Shown here one piece after another: positions 10,621 through 21,297 of a stretch of DNA of 64,000 nucleotides. Positions within the stretch are counted from its first letter, which is position 1; each line of letters starts with the position of its first letter. The position numbers and the translations under genes are program-made. The stretch is from Heliocidaris erythrogramma (Eukaryota > Echinodermata > Echinoidea > Camarodonta > Echinometridae), in assembly GCA_025617745.1 (NCBI GenBank), contig CM046863.1, positions 57,549,829 through 57,613,828 of the forward strand. The letters are read 5' to 3'. The notes under the pieces were generated by a model, which searched no databases, was not told the origin of the DNA, and saw only the letters and a list, made by a program, of their open reading frames with translations.

Positions 10621-10626
10621 TTAAAT

Positions 10627-11304
10627 GTGACCCTCCACCACAAAGGGACCAATAAGTCGGAAATTTGGGTTTTTAAAATTTAAACACAGTTTGAAAGCTT
10701 AGATTCTAAGCTTTAAAATGATATACAACCTGTCTTGTATGGACTAAGCAAACCCTTGTAGGCCTAAATTACAATGAGAATGTCAACGTGTCAGACAGGC
10801 TAATGAACAAAACAATAGAGAAAACGGGCTCTAAAGAAGAGTGACCATTTAAGAGCACCTAATCTGTGTCCTATTGTTTGTTGCACAAAAGGTTGGGTCA
10901 AAACTCCCTAGCATACAATGTGAAGTACTGAGTGGATTGGGTTGAAACTTTCCATACTTTCAGAATAGATATAACTATGTTTCTTTAGATTTTGATTATC
11001 AGACAGTGCATAGTTTTCAAGCTTTACCGGTACCAGAAAAGCGATGTGAAGTACAATCCCAGCAAGTTGACATAGGCCTAGAGTTTTAATGTCCAGGAAA
11101 ACATGGTCATTTTAATTGGGAGTAAAAACATATTTCAACAAGGTATTTTAACCAGAAATTTTGTCAGATGGTAGATTAATAAATGAACTTTCAGAAAATA
11201 CAAAAAACAATACAATAAAAATGTTCACCCCAAACCACCTTTTTCAGCTGTTTACTCTAAAACTCCCATTGCGACTTATTGGTTGTTTTGTGGTGGAGGG
11301 TCAC
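10627..11304. mobile_element. 678 bp MITE, GTGACCCTCCACCAC termini
   Basis: The left end GTGACCCTCCACCACAAAG at 10627 is matched by its inverse, which ends GGTGGAGGGTCAC at 11304. The inverted similarity continues inward (ACCAATAAGTCG / CGACTTATTGGT). AAAT flanks both ends (10623-10626 and 11305-11308), a plausible target duplication. No ORF is present. It is inserted within the left TTTGGTCCAAT array. Confidence 0.75.
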
Positions 11305-11324
11305 AAATGGTCTTAAAAACAAAT

Positions 11325-11530
11325 AGCTATTTGGGTCCATCAATCATTTGGTCCAACTTCATTTGATCTAATGTCATTACCACGTCTAAAGTAACCAATT
11401 CGTAAATGATCACTTGATCTAATTTAACACTTGGCCTAATGACCACTTGGTCCAATTACTTGTTGGTCTAATAATCGTTTAGGCCTAGGCCTAGTCTATA
11501 ATCATCATTTGGGTATTATAACAAATTGGT
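11325..11530 (+). repeat. Left TTTGGTCCAAT array, inner part
   Basis: Continuation of the degenerate array on the far side of the 678 bp MITE, with units such as TTTGGTCCAACTTCATTTGA and CACTTGGTCCAATTACTTG. Confidence 0.6.
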
Positions 11531-13371
11531 GTAATAATGGGACGTCCATATGTGCTGCCTTTTTTTTTTTAATTTAACTTACACTTGTTGTAGATCCATA
11601 TATTCTGAACGAAAGTTTCTACAGTTAATTTGTAGGCATATAGAGAAATAGGCCTAGGCCTAGGCCTACATGATGTAACTTCTATTCTAGATCAATTTAC
11701 ATTTAGACCTAGTAATGGAGGTATTTTCCATTACATTAAACGTGGAATTTGCCTTTCTTATCGAAGATATTGGAATATTATAAGGCTCTGGTGTTTTTAA
11801 CTATGAGTATGACCAACAAGCTTAATGGCACTTTGAGGACCCCCAAATTTTTAAAGATAAAGAATTGGAAATCAGTTTTAACTTTTTCTTGTAGCATGGA
11901 CCTAGGTTGATCTCCCATGGCCATAGCTTAATGAAAAATTTTCAACTTTGATTTATGTGCGTGAGGTATCCCTGAACAGCAAATTGTTTACAGAATTTTG
12001 TCACCCAAATTTTTGTCACCCAAAATTAATTGACATACCATTTTGTTTGGAGCTGAAAAATATATAAAGCCATTCTAGGCCTATGTTCCTTTTCTATTCA
12101 TGATTAATGAGCATGGATGGATCTTTAACAAATTTAAATGTCTTCTGAACAATCTCTCATAATTTGATGGAACGGTGTAATCGAAAATGGTGTTTCGGAC
12201 GTTACATCTTCCGTAAACATTTTAGACCCACATTTAACCCACTAGAACAAGAACTTAATTACCTCAGTCATATCCATATTAGAATAGGCCTAAACTTAAT
12301 ATTAGTTACTCCAAATAAATAGCCCAGCTTAAAATAAAATAGCAATATATTGTAGTAGTGCTGATGGTAAAAATATCTTCATCAAATGAAAAAGATGTCT
12401 AGTTTTTCGTAAACAGTTTTGTAACGTCGGAAACAATTTTCATTTTGAAGTAGTAAAAAAATTGTGACTTGGAGGACCTATATTTTACAACATTTTATAC
12501 ACAAAGCTGATTAGTCAAATATTATGGTATCTGGAGTGAATCAATCATTTATGGAATAAAACATTGTAAGTCATTACACAAATTTAGACACAAATTATAT
12601 GATTCACATGCAACATTTTTTTGTAAGGACAAGAAAGTTATTTCGGACGTTACATAATTTTATTGTTAACGCATAATTTACAAATTTCAACTAATTTTTT
12701 GACATATCAGCAAATTAGGATTTCACAATCTTTCCCATGTTAAGAAAACTATTTTTAATATTTTATTTAGCTTTGAATATAAAGAAAGCATGAATAGGAT
12801 GCTAAAAACTCATTTTTTAATGAATCATCTAAGCTTTCTGCAAATTGAAATATAAACAAATTATAATTTTGAAGCCACTCTGTGTGATGAAATGCATTGA
12901 TGGATGGTTAAGTATCCTAAATTGTAGTTTATCGCAAAAAAATCACAACAAAGTTACTTGTAACAAATTTTGAGTCAGGTTAACAGTATTTTCTGGTACT
13001 ATGTACGTTTCGGACGTTACATTATACTGTTAACATCCATTTTTAAACTCCAGCCAGTGCAAAGATTGATGTAAGAAGGAGTGATTTCCATTTTTCAACC
13101 TTTCCTCTTACTGTTAACAGTGTTTTGCATTTGTATTTTATCAGTTTTTCATTTTTATGAAGGATATATCCCAAATGAAGTCATTAAACTTAAGTTTATT
13201 TGGTCAATTTAAAGTATTTTTCAGTAACAGTCACACACCTTAACTTTACCCAGTCTACAAAACAAAGAATATGTGGTGTAAATATTTGAAAAATACAACC
13301 AAGCTAAACCATTTTCTCAAAATTTACATGAAATATGGATGTTTACCTTAAAATAGGGGGACTATAATTAA
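11531..13371. other. AT-rich core of the 10440-17345 structure, with three TTTCGGACGTTACAT copies
   Basis: No coding region is recognised. The 15-mer TTTCGGACGTTACAT occurs at 12193-12207, 12641-12655 and 13008-13022 in an otherwise AT-rich sequence. A diverged inverse form is at 12423. The same 15-mer appears inverted on the other side of the core. Confidence 0.55.
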
Positions 13372-13795
13372 AGACCTCAGCCTGACCGAATTTTGAAATA
13401 TACCCTTTATTCATCCACGGGGAGCTATATATTTTCTGAACAAATTGAAACCAACTTCATGAGATTCCGTTTCCTGTGGAATGCGTAACAGCGTCCCGAA
13501 TGTTGAGCCCCGGTGGTTTGGGCCCCGTCTCTGAGGAACGCTACTTTGCGGGGGGTGAAAATTTGATGACGACATATCGTGTAGACGCACTCGGAGCTGT
13601 TTACATGACATGTCGTCACACGTCTAGCGACCCCCTGCAGTGTTACGTCATAGGGAGGGGGCGGACCAAAAAAATTATCTTTTTTATTTTTTATGGATAA
13701 ACGGAGACGAAAATTTATGAATAACCAGGGTATGTATATTCTTTGTTTACTAAGCTTTAGTCAATATATGGTTGTTTTGGGTCAGGCTGAGGTCT
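13372..13795. mobile_element. 424 bp MITE with TTAA target duplication
   Basis: AGACCTCAGCCTGACC at 13372 is inverted as GGTCAGGCTGAGGTCT ending 13795, and TTAA flanks both sides (13368-13371, 13796-13799). TTAA duplication is used by piggyBac and Kolobok transposons; the AG-type terminus is closer to Kolobok. The interior is GC-richer than the surroundings. Chance ORFs on both strands inside it are not supported as genes. Confidence 0.75.
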
Positions 13796-14059
13796 TTAAA
13801 CTTTAATTTGATATGTATATGTGGGACTACTACTTTGAATTATTTAGCTTATTTTTTAATGCTTAATCCTCACAATTTATCATGCCATTTTGTGAAATAG
13901 AATTGGAAACCACTCATTGGTACATGAAGATTGATTACACAGTTTCTGGTGAACACACCAAGTGCGTATTTATAGTCAGGTATACTAAAAGAAGCTTTGT
14001 AAACTTGTAAAGGAATGTTACTTACAAAATTAATGGCTGTATACCAGCCTTTGATTTAA

Positions 14060-14345
14060 CTATCCACATCCTACACAATTAATTTCATATGGACTATCAA
14101 CTTGTGAATAATAATAATAATAATACATACATACATGTATAGCGTGATTTATAATGCGCAAATTATCCAATTTGTAGAGTGCTCTAGGCGTAGTGTAGAA
14201 TAAAGAAGGGCATAAGATAGTAGAAATACAAAGGAATGTACAGTAATAATCAATGGAAGAATTGATCCAGTAAGTTTTTAGACTGCTTTTGAATGAATCT
14301 GGAGAATTGCAACTTCTAATAACTATAGGAAGATTATTCATGACA
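14060..14345 (-). pseudogene. 3' end of a second CR1/L2-type LINE
   Basis: On the minus strand the peptide begins NNLPIVIRSCNSPDSFKSSL, the standard C-terminal pattern of CR1/L2-type RTs. A short tail follows, ending in ATTATAAATCACGCTATACA and then TAT/ATT repeats at about 14131-14108. It is a heavily 5'-truncated insertion, opposite in orientation to the similar fragment at 9366-9778. Confidence 0.65.
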
Positions 14346-14922
14346 TTCTAACATGAAAATAAAAATAAGCTAACTTTAGCCTCTCCAAATCCATCCATTC
14401 ATTTATTTTCTTCTTGTAGGGTGTAATACCCTATCAGCAAACTCTATCAGCAAAAACTTAAAAAACACCACCAACAATAATTCCTAGAAAGTATACAACA
14501 ATAAAGCATTACAACTAAATTTTTGTAGATTTCCGTGAAGTTCTCTCACTACATGTATGCCATAAGATTTCTTGCTCGTTTCGACTTTACCAAAATGTGA
14601 GCTACATGCTTACTGTACTATTCAAATGCTTGCCCCTCCCATGCCTTGTGTACCAAATAAGTAGGATATTATTACCCTTTCTAATGATTATTCAATTTTA
14701 TTTGTAGAAGCTATGAAAATGAAAATGGGTTCTTTATTCATGTTGTGTACCAATGTTAAAGTCAGACAAAGAAAAGATCCTGGACAAATCTACAATCTAA
14801 ACGAAAAAAAAAAAAAAAAAAAAAATCTAGATAGCTAGATTAGAGATGACCAAAAGTCATTACCCTTCAAGTTCATACATCAGCCACCAAAAGACTAAGA
14901 AGCACAAGCTCTAAGTTCAGAT

Positions 14923-15065
14923 CAGGGGAGCGTTTCATGAAAGGACTTGTCAGATATTTTATCCGACAAATTTGCTCTCAGCCAATCAGATGCAAGGATT
15001 TCAGTAGCTTATAACAGTTGTCGGATAAAATATCCGACAACTTCCTTTCATGAAATGCTCCCCTG
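14923..15065. mobile_element. 143 bp MITE, CAGGGGAGCGTTTCATGAAA termini
   Basis: The ends CAGGGGAGCGTTTCATGAAA and its near-perfect inverse ending at 15065 form a 23 bp terminal repeat. Inside, TCAGATATTTTATCCGACAA and an inverse copy extend the pairing, so the whole element can fold into one hairpin. Confidence 0.7.
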
Positions 15066-16737
15066 GACAAAGTTTGGGTTATGATCTGATCGACATGTTG
15101 ACATCATGTAACGTCCGAAACAAAACACCGCATACATTGTTTTTCATAACATGCTAAACAGAAGTTTAAGTGAATTTTCTGAGAGGTTTCAGTGACTACA
15201 ATTGCTATTAGGTTCATATCTGGCAAGTTTACATCACTTATACATTTTAAGTGCATGTAAGTAGACCTTGGATTCCAAAATTGAGTAACTGATATAGACA
15301 ACTATGTGCTAAACTGCACATTTGTGTTGATTACATTTTGCATAATTAAATGTAATAAATTATTGATAGAGTATTTAACTGCCAACGAGTATTGTCACAG
15401 ACCAATCATACCAAAAGAAAAGAAATAAAATGGTGAAAACAGTAATGTTAACAGAATGTAACGTCCGAAACGTCAGGGGTGTTACATGGAAATCGTCAAA
15501 TGATGCACCCGTTCCCAATTTTTTTTTTGTATCTATCTTATATCATCACTTGTTTACATAAAATAAGTTTGACCCAAGGAAAGTACATTCTATTATATGA
15601 AATAAAAACTGTTAGTTGTCAAACCCCAAATTTAGGGCTATTTTTAAGTTTCAATTGATGTAAAATCTATATTTTTCAAGATAGAAACTTTTCCATTAAT
15701 AATCTCTGAAGCACAGAATATTATATATCATTGATATAATTTGTAACAAATCAGTTTAATATCACAGTTACATGTACATGTATACGATATGCTATATTGT
15801 GGAGTAAAATTGTAAAACTCATGATGTTCATGTCTGTCCACTAAATATGGAGATAGATTAAGGTCCAAAATTTGCATTTCTCAAAAATATCAATAGTCTT
15901 GATACATGTTTGAAGTGTGTAAACATAATTTCATTTTAACTCTCTTTGGGGACATTATGAGCTCCTCTCCCATTTTGCTTTAACAGTACAGAATATTTCA
16001 TAAATTTTCATTTTCTTAGCTTTTGATGACGGAATTAATTTGTTCCATACAGGTTAAAAAAATATATGAGCAATGATTATCTAAGGTGCATGAACATGTA
16101 TGATTGAATATTTTCTTAAGAGAAAATTGATTTTCTAATTTTTTACAGGGCAGATAGGCCATAATTTTCGCTATGCATTCAAATTATGTTTACCTCTTTG
16201 TCAAAATCCTAGTTACGAACTATTACATCCATCTGTTACCATGCATTGTATTTCAGTAGTCAGAATGTAGATTGGATACATTAAGCATTGCTAGGTTGGG
16301 CAAGCCTGAATGTTTGTCTGATAGTAATACATGCAACGCCTAATAAATGCAATTCACATTCTACTGAAAAGAATAGGTTTTAATAGGTGAATGTAATAGT
16401 TTGTCACTATCTTAGGCAAACGTCTATTTATATATTAATACGATTACGAAAATGGCCTATGGGAGAGAAGCTTGGAAGATACGTCACGGAGTTGCCAATC
16501 TGTGTTTTATTGATTGCAATTTAAAAAATCATAACGTCCTTATTTTTTATCGTAATTTTCTCAAACCTTGACTGAGCTGTTTCTTTAATTGTTCAGTTTC
16601 TTTTAAAACCAACTTGTAATCAGGGTTGGCTTTCACTTTAATAGGCCTATTGTTTCATCATATATAACTCATTTCAAATAAAACGATAAAGCAAGCACAC
16701 AGTATACTCTAATTTGTATTAAGAACATATTTGTTGT
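15066..16737. other. AT-rich core, right part, with two inverted ATGTAACGTCCGAAA copies
   Basis: The inverse of the 15-mer found on the left half occurs at 15106-15120 and 15456-15470. No gene is recognised in the rest. Confidence 0.55.
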
Positions 16738-17345
16738 AGTAGACCAAATGAATATTGGACCAACTGAGTTATAGACAAAGAGGTCATTAGACGAAATAAG
16801 GCGAAATGATCATTGGACCAATTGGCTGATGGACGAAATGATGATTAGACGGAATGATAATTGAACTAAATAATGATTAGACCATGTGGATAATACCAAC
16901 TGCAGGGGGTGGGCGGAAAAAGGCGTGCGCCCCCCCCCCCCCCCTGTTTTGTCTGACAAAGTATGCCCCCGGACCCCCTAGATGGCCGTTTGGCTTCGTC
17001 AAACGGACGGTTCCCCAGTGTGCGCCCCTCTTTCTGAAATGCGCCCCCCCCCCCCCATTCTGAAAATCCTGTATCCGCCCCTGAACCGGGGTTAGACGAA
17101 ATGGGTAATGGACCTAATGCATATTGGACCAACTTATAATTGGACCGAGTGGTATTTAAACTAAATGAGTTTAAACCAAATAGTTATTAGACCGAATGGT
17201 TTTTGAACGAAATGGTTATGGATTAACATGTCATTGGACGAAATGATTATTGGACTATATATTCATTGGACGAAATATTTAATGGACGAAATGATATTAG
17301 ACCAATTGATTATGACCAACTGACAATTGGACCAAATGGCAATTT
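16738..17345 (+). repeat. Right ATTGGACGAAATG array
   Basis: Repeated units around ATTGGACGAAATGATNATT run from 16738 to 16885 and from 17090 to 17345. They are the inverse of the left array and are interrupted by a small miniature element at about 16904-17083. Confidence 0.65.
16904..17083. mobile_element. Degraded hAT-like miniature element
   Basis: CAGGGGGTGGGCGGAAAAAGG at the left and TGTATCCGCCCCTG at the right form an imperfect inverted pair of the CAGGGGCGGAT type. Poly-C tracts lie inside each end, as in the similar element at 19042-19337. It interrupts the right ATTGGACGAAATG array. Confidence 0.5.
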
Positions 17346-17690
17346 ACCTAAGTTACATATTCAGTATTCATTAGTCTTAACAAGACGAGTAGGCCCTATG
17401 CAATAGTTATTCTGTCACTGACTGGTTTTTTTTTAAAGGTAAAAGGCTCGTATCACTACACTGATAGGACTTATAAATGTAGTTCCAAACATCCATGATG
17501 AGATGTATCTAAATGTTACTGGTACATACATGTACGGGTTCCTGTTTTGAAGATGAATTAATTCAAAGGTCAAAATTTGAGATAAATCTACTGATGAATC
17601 AAAATTTCTTCTTCTTTTTAATTTGAATTGTTTTGAATATTTTTCTTTATAATTCATGTGCTACATTTCCCCAATTCTTATTTATTCCAG

Positions 17691-18178
17691 GACAATGGTC
17701 AACTCTTTATAAGGAAATGCGAGCTATCTAATGAGATGACCATGAGGTTGTGGTCCTGCCTTAGATCTCTCACTCCAATGACCCAAGTCATTATCTCAGA
17801 CTCCTCTCTCAGTTTCCCTCCATCTCCTCCTGAGCTTCCATCCGTCACAAAGCTGATAGCCAAGAGAGTGACGACACAAAGCTACGAAGGTCTGTTCTCT
17901 TCTTTACCTGGCGTGGGAGAGATCGATATCACTATCGATGATGTAGGGAAAGCAGACGTATCTCAGATCCAGACTGGTCTTCGTCGACGTCTGACGGGAC
18001 AGGAGCTCACGCGCATCAGGCTTACAGCACCCGATACACGAGAGACGATGAGAGACATGGGTCTTCTGATCGGGGACAAGTTGATATTGTCAGGGGTAGT
18101 ATCCGGACCGGAGGAGAAATTAATTGGTCTTGTCGAGCCTTTGACACGTTTGATATCATCTAGTTTGTATAGAGAACA
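17691..18178 (+). CDS. LRR exon 3, 488 bp, phase 0 to 2
   Basis: This homologue of exons 1 and 5 is bounded by a pyrimidine-rich TTTATTCCAG (ending 17690) and GTAAGT (from 18179); 488 bp is 162 codons plus two bases, open throughout. It starts DNGQLFIRKCELSNEMTMRL and continues through an SDSSLSF block, a PPELPSVTKLIAKRVTTQSY block, LFSSLPGVGEIDITIDDVG and RETMRDMGLLI. Compared with exons 1 and 5 it is 30 bp shorter, lacking part of the stretch before the RETMR block and some C-terminal residues. Its first residues form a clear LRR strand (LFIRKCELS), which exon 1 lacks. It is probably part of the ligand-sensing LRR of an NLR-like protein; that function is inferred from family resemblance. 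Confidence 0.75.
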
Positions 18179-18344
18179 GTAAGTAATAACTACTTTTTTT
18201 TCAAAGCTCATTTTATTACTTCCATTTTCAAATAACCTCTTTACAAATAATCAAGGTCAAATAAGATAGACATCTATAAATCCACATGCCAGAAATAATA
18301 TTATGCAAACTTATATGATTACATTTATTGAAACAAATTAACTA

Positions 18345-18850
18345 TTGACAATGAGTCAAACATAACATTGTATAAGCCCTGTCATGCGCATGGTATTATT
18401 GAGTGGAAGTTTATATTTAAAGCATTTAAAAGAGTGAACAAAAAAAAAAGAAGAAAAGGAAAATCGATTCAAAATTTCTCGCATCAATCGCGGGTTTCCC
18501 CTATTATCAGCACGCCTTTGTGTGTGTTCTTGTTCATGTTTATAAGCCATGCATTTGAAATGAAATTGGCATCATAATTACTTTTTATACCCCCGCCACA
18601 CGAAGTTTGAAGGGGGTATATGAGTCAAACATTTCATAAGCACGATCATGCACGTGGTATTATTATTGAAATAAAATTTACATTTAAAACATCTTTCTAA
18701 AATAATGAACAAAGAAAACAGAATGTAGAAGAAAAGGAAAATCTAGTAAAAATCTATTGCGGGTTTCCTTTTTATTAGCATGCCTTTGTGTGTCCTGGTT
18801 CATGTATTTTTAATCCATACATTTGACATGAAATGGGCTAGTTAATATGT
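18345..18850. repeat. Tandem duplication of about 270 bp
   Basis: The stretch starting ATGAGTCAAACAT near 18353 recurs at 18620. Both copies contain a CATG-CGTGGTATTATT segment, an A-rich AAGAAAAGGAAAATC segment, GCGGGTTTCC and GCCTTTGTGTGT. They are separated by a short inverted pair, TATACCCCCGCC and GAAGGGGGTATA (18587-18620). No coding function is evident. Confidence 0.65.
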
Positions 18851-18878
18851 TGACTTTTAATTACCAAAATATCCACCT

Positions 18879-20507
18879 GGCCCCGTATTCTATAAACTAC
18901 TTAAGAATGATATTTATGAACTTTTTCTCATCTTTTTTCTTAAGAAAAAAATCTTCAAAATGCGTATTCAATATAAAGATATTTGGTAAGAACTTTTTTT
19001 CTTAAATTAAGACTTTTTTCTTATCCGATTTTTCAGAGTAACAGTGGCGGATCCAGGATTTAGTAAACGGGGGGGGGGGGGGCACACGCCACAAAAAAAG
19101 GCCTTTTTCCCTCAAAAATTCTCTGACAAGCCCCCCCCCCCCCCCCCCCCCCACCCCAAAAAAAGGTCCTCAGCATTTTAGTGTGTCTCCTTTTCACTCC
19201 AAAATTCTTTGACAAGCAAAAAAAAAAGGTCTTTCAGTATTTTTGTGTCTCTCCGGACAAGCAAACAAAAAAAAAAGGCTTTTTGGGGGGCCGGGGCACG
19301 TGCCCCCTGTGCCCCCCCCCCCCTGGATCCACCACTGAGTAAGGTATGAAATTTTAGATTTTTTCCAAGTCAAAATTCTTAAAAGGACATCCGTATTCTA
19401 ATGTAATGATAAGTAAGTACTCTACCCTATATTTTAGCATGCTATACTAGGGAGGATGCTTAAATGGTCCGCTGGGCTGCTGACAGCGTTGGCTATGACT
19501 ATGATAAAAACATACGAATACACCTTCCATGAATTCACGTTTCGCAGGTTTTAGACTTTAGTTGACCTATTTATAGATCTATGCGTGAGCTAGCTGTGCG
19601 CGCCGCGCCGCGAAGCGCACTCGCGTGGACAGTCGGCATACGCGCATTGTGGAATTTTGTACACAAAATAATGATATGATAGATCGAGAGCCGCGCCTAG
19701 CACCGGTCCGACATACCGACATAATTATAACACTGACTGCCATATCAAGAGGTGAGATAAAAATGTGTTTAATCGTTCGGGCTTCGTGGCAGCGTCCCGG
19801 GGCTAGACTGAGACCTGAGGCTGAGTAGACCTGTAACACTAACAGATCTACAGTAGATCTAACGCCAACTTGTATAGATCTAAGTTAGTTAACGTTAATA
19901 GACGACTGGGTGACCAGGCCGCCGATGTACTTAGTGCTAGCCGTAGTCGGGCGATCAACGGGACTAGCTCGCTTCGTGGAGCCTAGCCGAGGCCTGCCTA
20001 AAGGCTAAGTCTAAAATAGCAATTTAGGTATAGCCTACAATGTAGGCTCTTCTAAATTGTGAAAAGGAGAAGTACAGTGGCCTAGAGTAGACTCTAGACG
20101 GTGGATATATTATAGGTCCAGGAGAGGGGCCTTAACTGCTCCATAGCGCTAACCTAGGCCTAGGGCTAGGCTAACTAAATCTAGTGCAGTCGGTCAAGCC
20201 CAAAATTATGAGCATAAGCATTTCTGTTCGGTTCTCCCATATGTTTTGTGTATAATTTTCTTACGGTACGATTTTCATTTTAAAACGCAAAATGCATAGG
20301 CAAATTTTGGCTGCAGTCGTGTCACTCGACTCTGCTATCTGACTAGACATAGGGGCCTAGTGACGTCACTGAATCTAAGAGATTTGTTTAACCTGTCGGT
20401 GGTTAACGTTTTTAGATTACGGCTAGGGCATATTTCTTTAACAGATTCTTAGAATTTTTTTCTTAAACTTAAGAAAAATGTCTTAGAAGTTTATTGAATA
20501 CGGCCCC
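18879..20507. mobile_element. 1.6 kb inverted-end element, GGCCCCGTATTC termini
   Basis: The left end GGCCCCGTATTCTATAAACT (18879) matches the inverse of the right end, GGGGCCGTATTCAATAAACT (20507), with few mismatches. Both are followed by TTAAGAAAAA-rich subterminal sequence. The interior is GC-richer (19580-19640 contains GCGCGCCGCGCCGCGAAGCGC) and has no convincing ORF. A hAT-like MITE is nested at 19042-19337. It is probably a non-autonomous DNA transposon; superfamily not assigned. Confidence 0.6.
19042..19337. mobile_element. 296 bp hAT-like MITE
   Basis: CAGTGGCGGATCCAGGATTT at the left and CCTGGATCCACCACTG at the right form the terminal inverted repeat. AGTAA occurs immediately outside each end. 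Poly-G and poly-C runs lie inside. CAGTGGCGGATCCAGG is a very common animal hAT MITE terminus. Confidence 0.7.
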
Positions 20508-20837
20508 TGAAAGCCATAAACTTTGAAGAGTTACAGAAAATATCACAAGAAGAGTAGGCCTAGGCCTACTATAAAAACAATCGCAAAAAAAATGAACAAT
20601 TTTGGAGAAACTAAGTCTAAGAGATTATTCTGTTCAAGTTTTTAATAGAAGAAATGAACTTACATTTTCATTGGCATTATATTTACAAAGTCAAAGCAAT
20701 GTGCATTATATGCAGTCGTGAAATAGGATATCATTTCCCATACACTTTGTCATTGTGTCAGAAAACTTGGTCATGTAAATGCTCATTTATTGCATGCTTG
20801 TCCATTACATTGTTCACCTGTCAATCGGTTACATGTC

Positions 20838-21297
20838 GTTTTTCCGAAGGTTCGTATTTCCGAAGGTTCGTTTTTCCGAAGGTTCATAATTCCGAAGGTT
20901 CGTTATTCCGAAGGTTCGTTACTCCGAAGGTTCGTTTTTCCGAAGGTTCGTTTTTCCGAAGGTTCTTTTTTCCGAAAATGAAATAGGGTTCATAATTCCG
21001 AAGGTTCGTATTTCCGAAAATGAAATGAGGTTCGTATTTCCGAAAATGAAAAAGGGTTCGTATTTCCGAAAATGAAAAAGGGTTCGTATTTCCGAAAATG
21101 AAAAAGGGTTCGTATTTCCGAAAATGAAATAGGGTTCGTATTTCCGAAAATGAAAAAGGGTTCGTATTTCCGAAAATGAAATAGGGTTCGTATTTCCGAA
21201 AATGAAATAGGGTTCGTATTTCCGAAAATAAAAAAGGGTTCGTATTTCCGAAAATGAAATAAGGTGCGTATTTCCGAAAATGAAAAAGGGTTTAAAT
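20838..21297 (+). repeat. Left end arrays: 17 bp unit then 30 bp unit
   Basis: 20838-20978 holds about eight copies of TTCCGAAGGTTCG plus a variable T-rich spacer. 20979-21297 holds about ten copies of TTCCGAAAATGAAANAGGGT plus TCGTA. Because unit length is close to a multiple of three in places, spurious repetitive peptides arise. Confidence 0.85.

Larger units (their letters stand above)
10440..17345. mobile_element. 6.9 kb structure with inverted terminal arrays of a TTTGGTCCAAT-type short repeat
   Basis: The left flank (10445-10620 and 11325-11530) is a degenerate array of about 20 bp units around CATTTGGTCCAAT. The right flank (16738-16885 and 17090-17345) is the same array inverted (ATTGGACGAAATGAT). 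Inverted short-repeat arrays at both ends, with an AT-rich non-coding core, fit a foldback-type element. The sea urchin TU family and Drosophila FB have terminal repeats made of tandem units. Other elements are nested inside. The edges are approximate and no transposase is seen. Lies in intron 2. Confidence 0.5.

Noticed and set aside
13411..13700. Overlapping ORFs on both strands in the 424 bp TTAA MITE
   Set aside because: Three frames are open at once in a GC-richer non-coding MITE. None has a recognisable motif.
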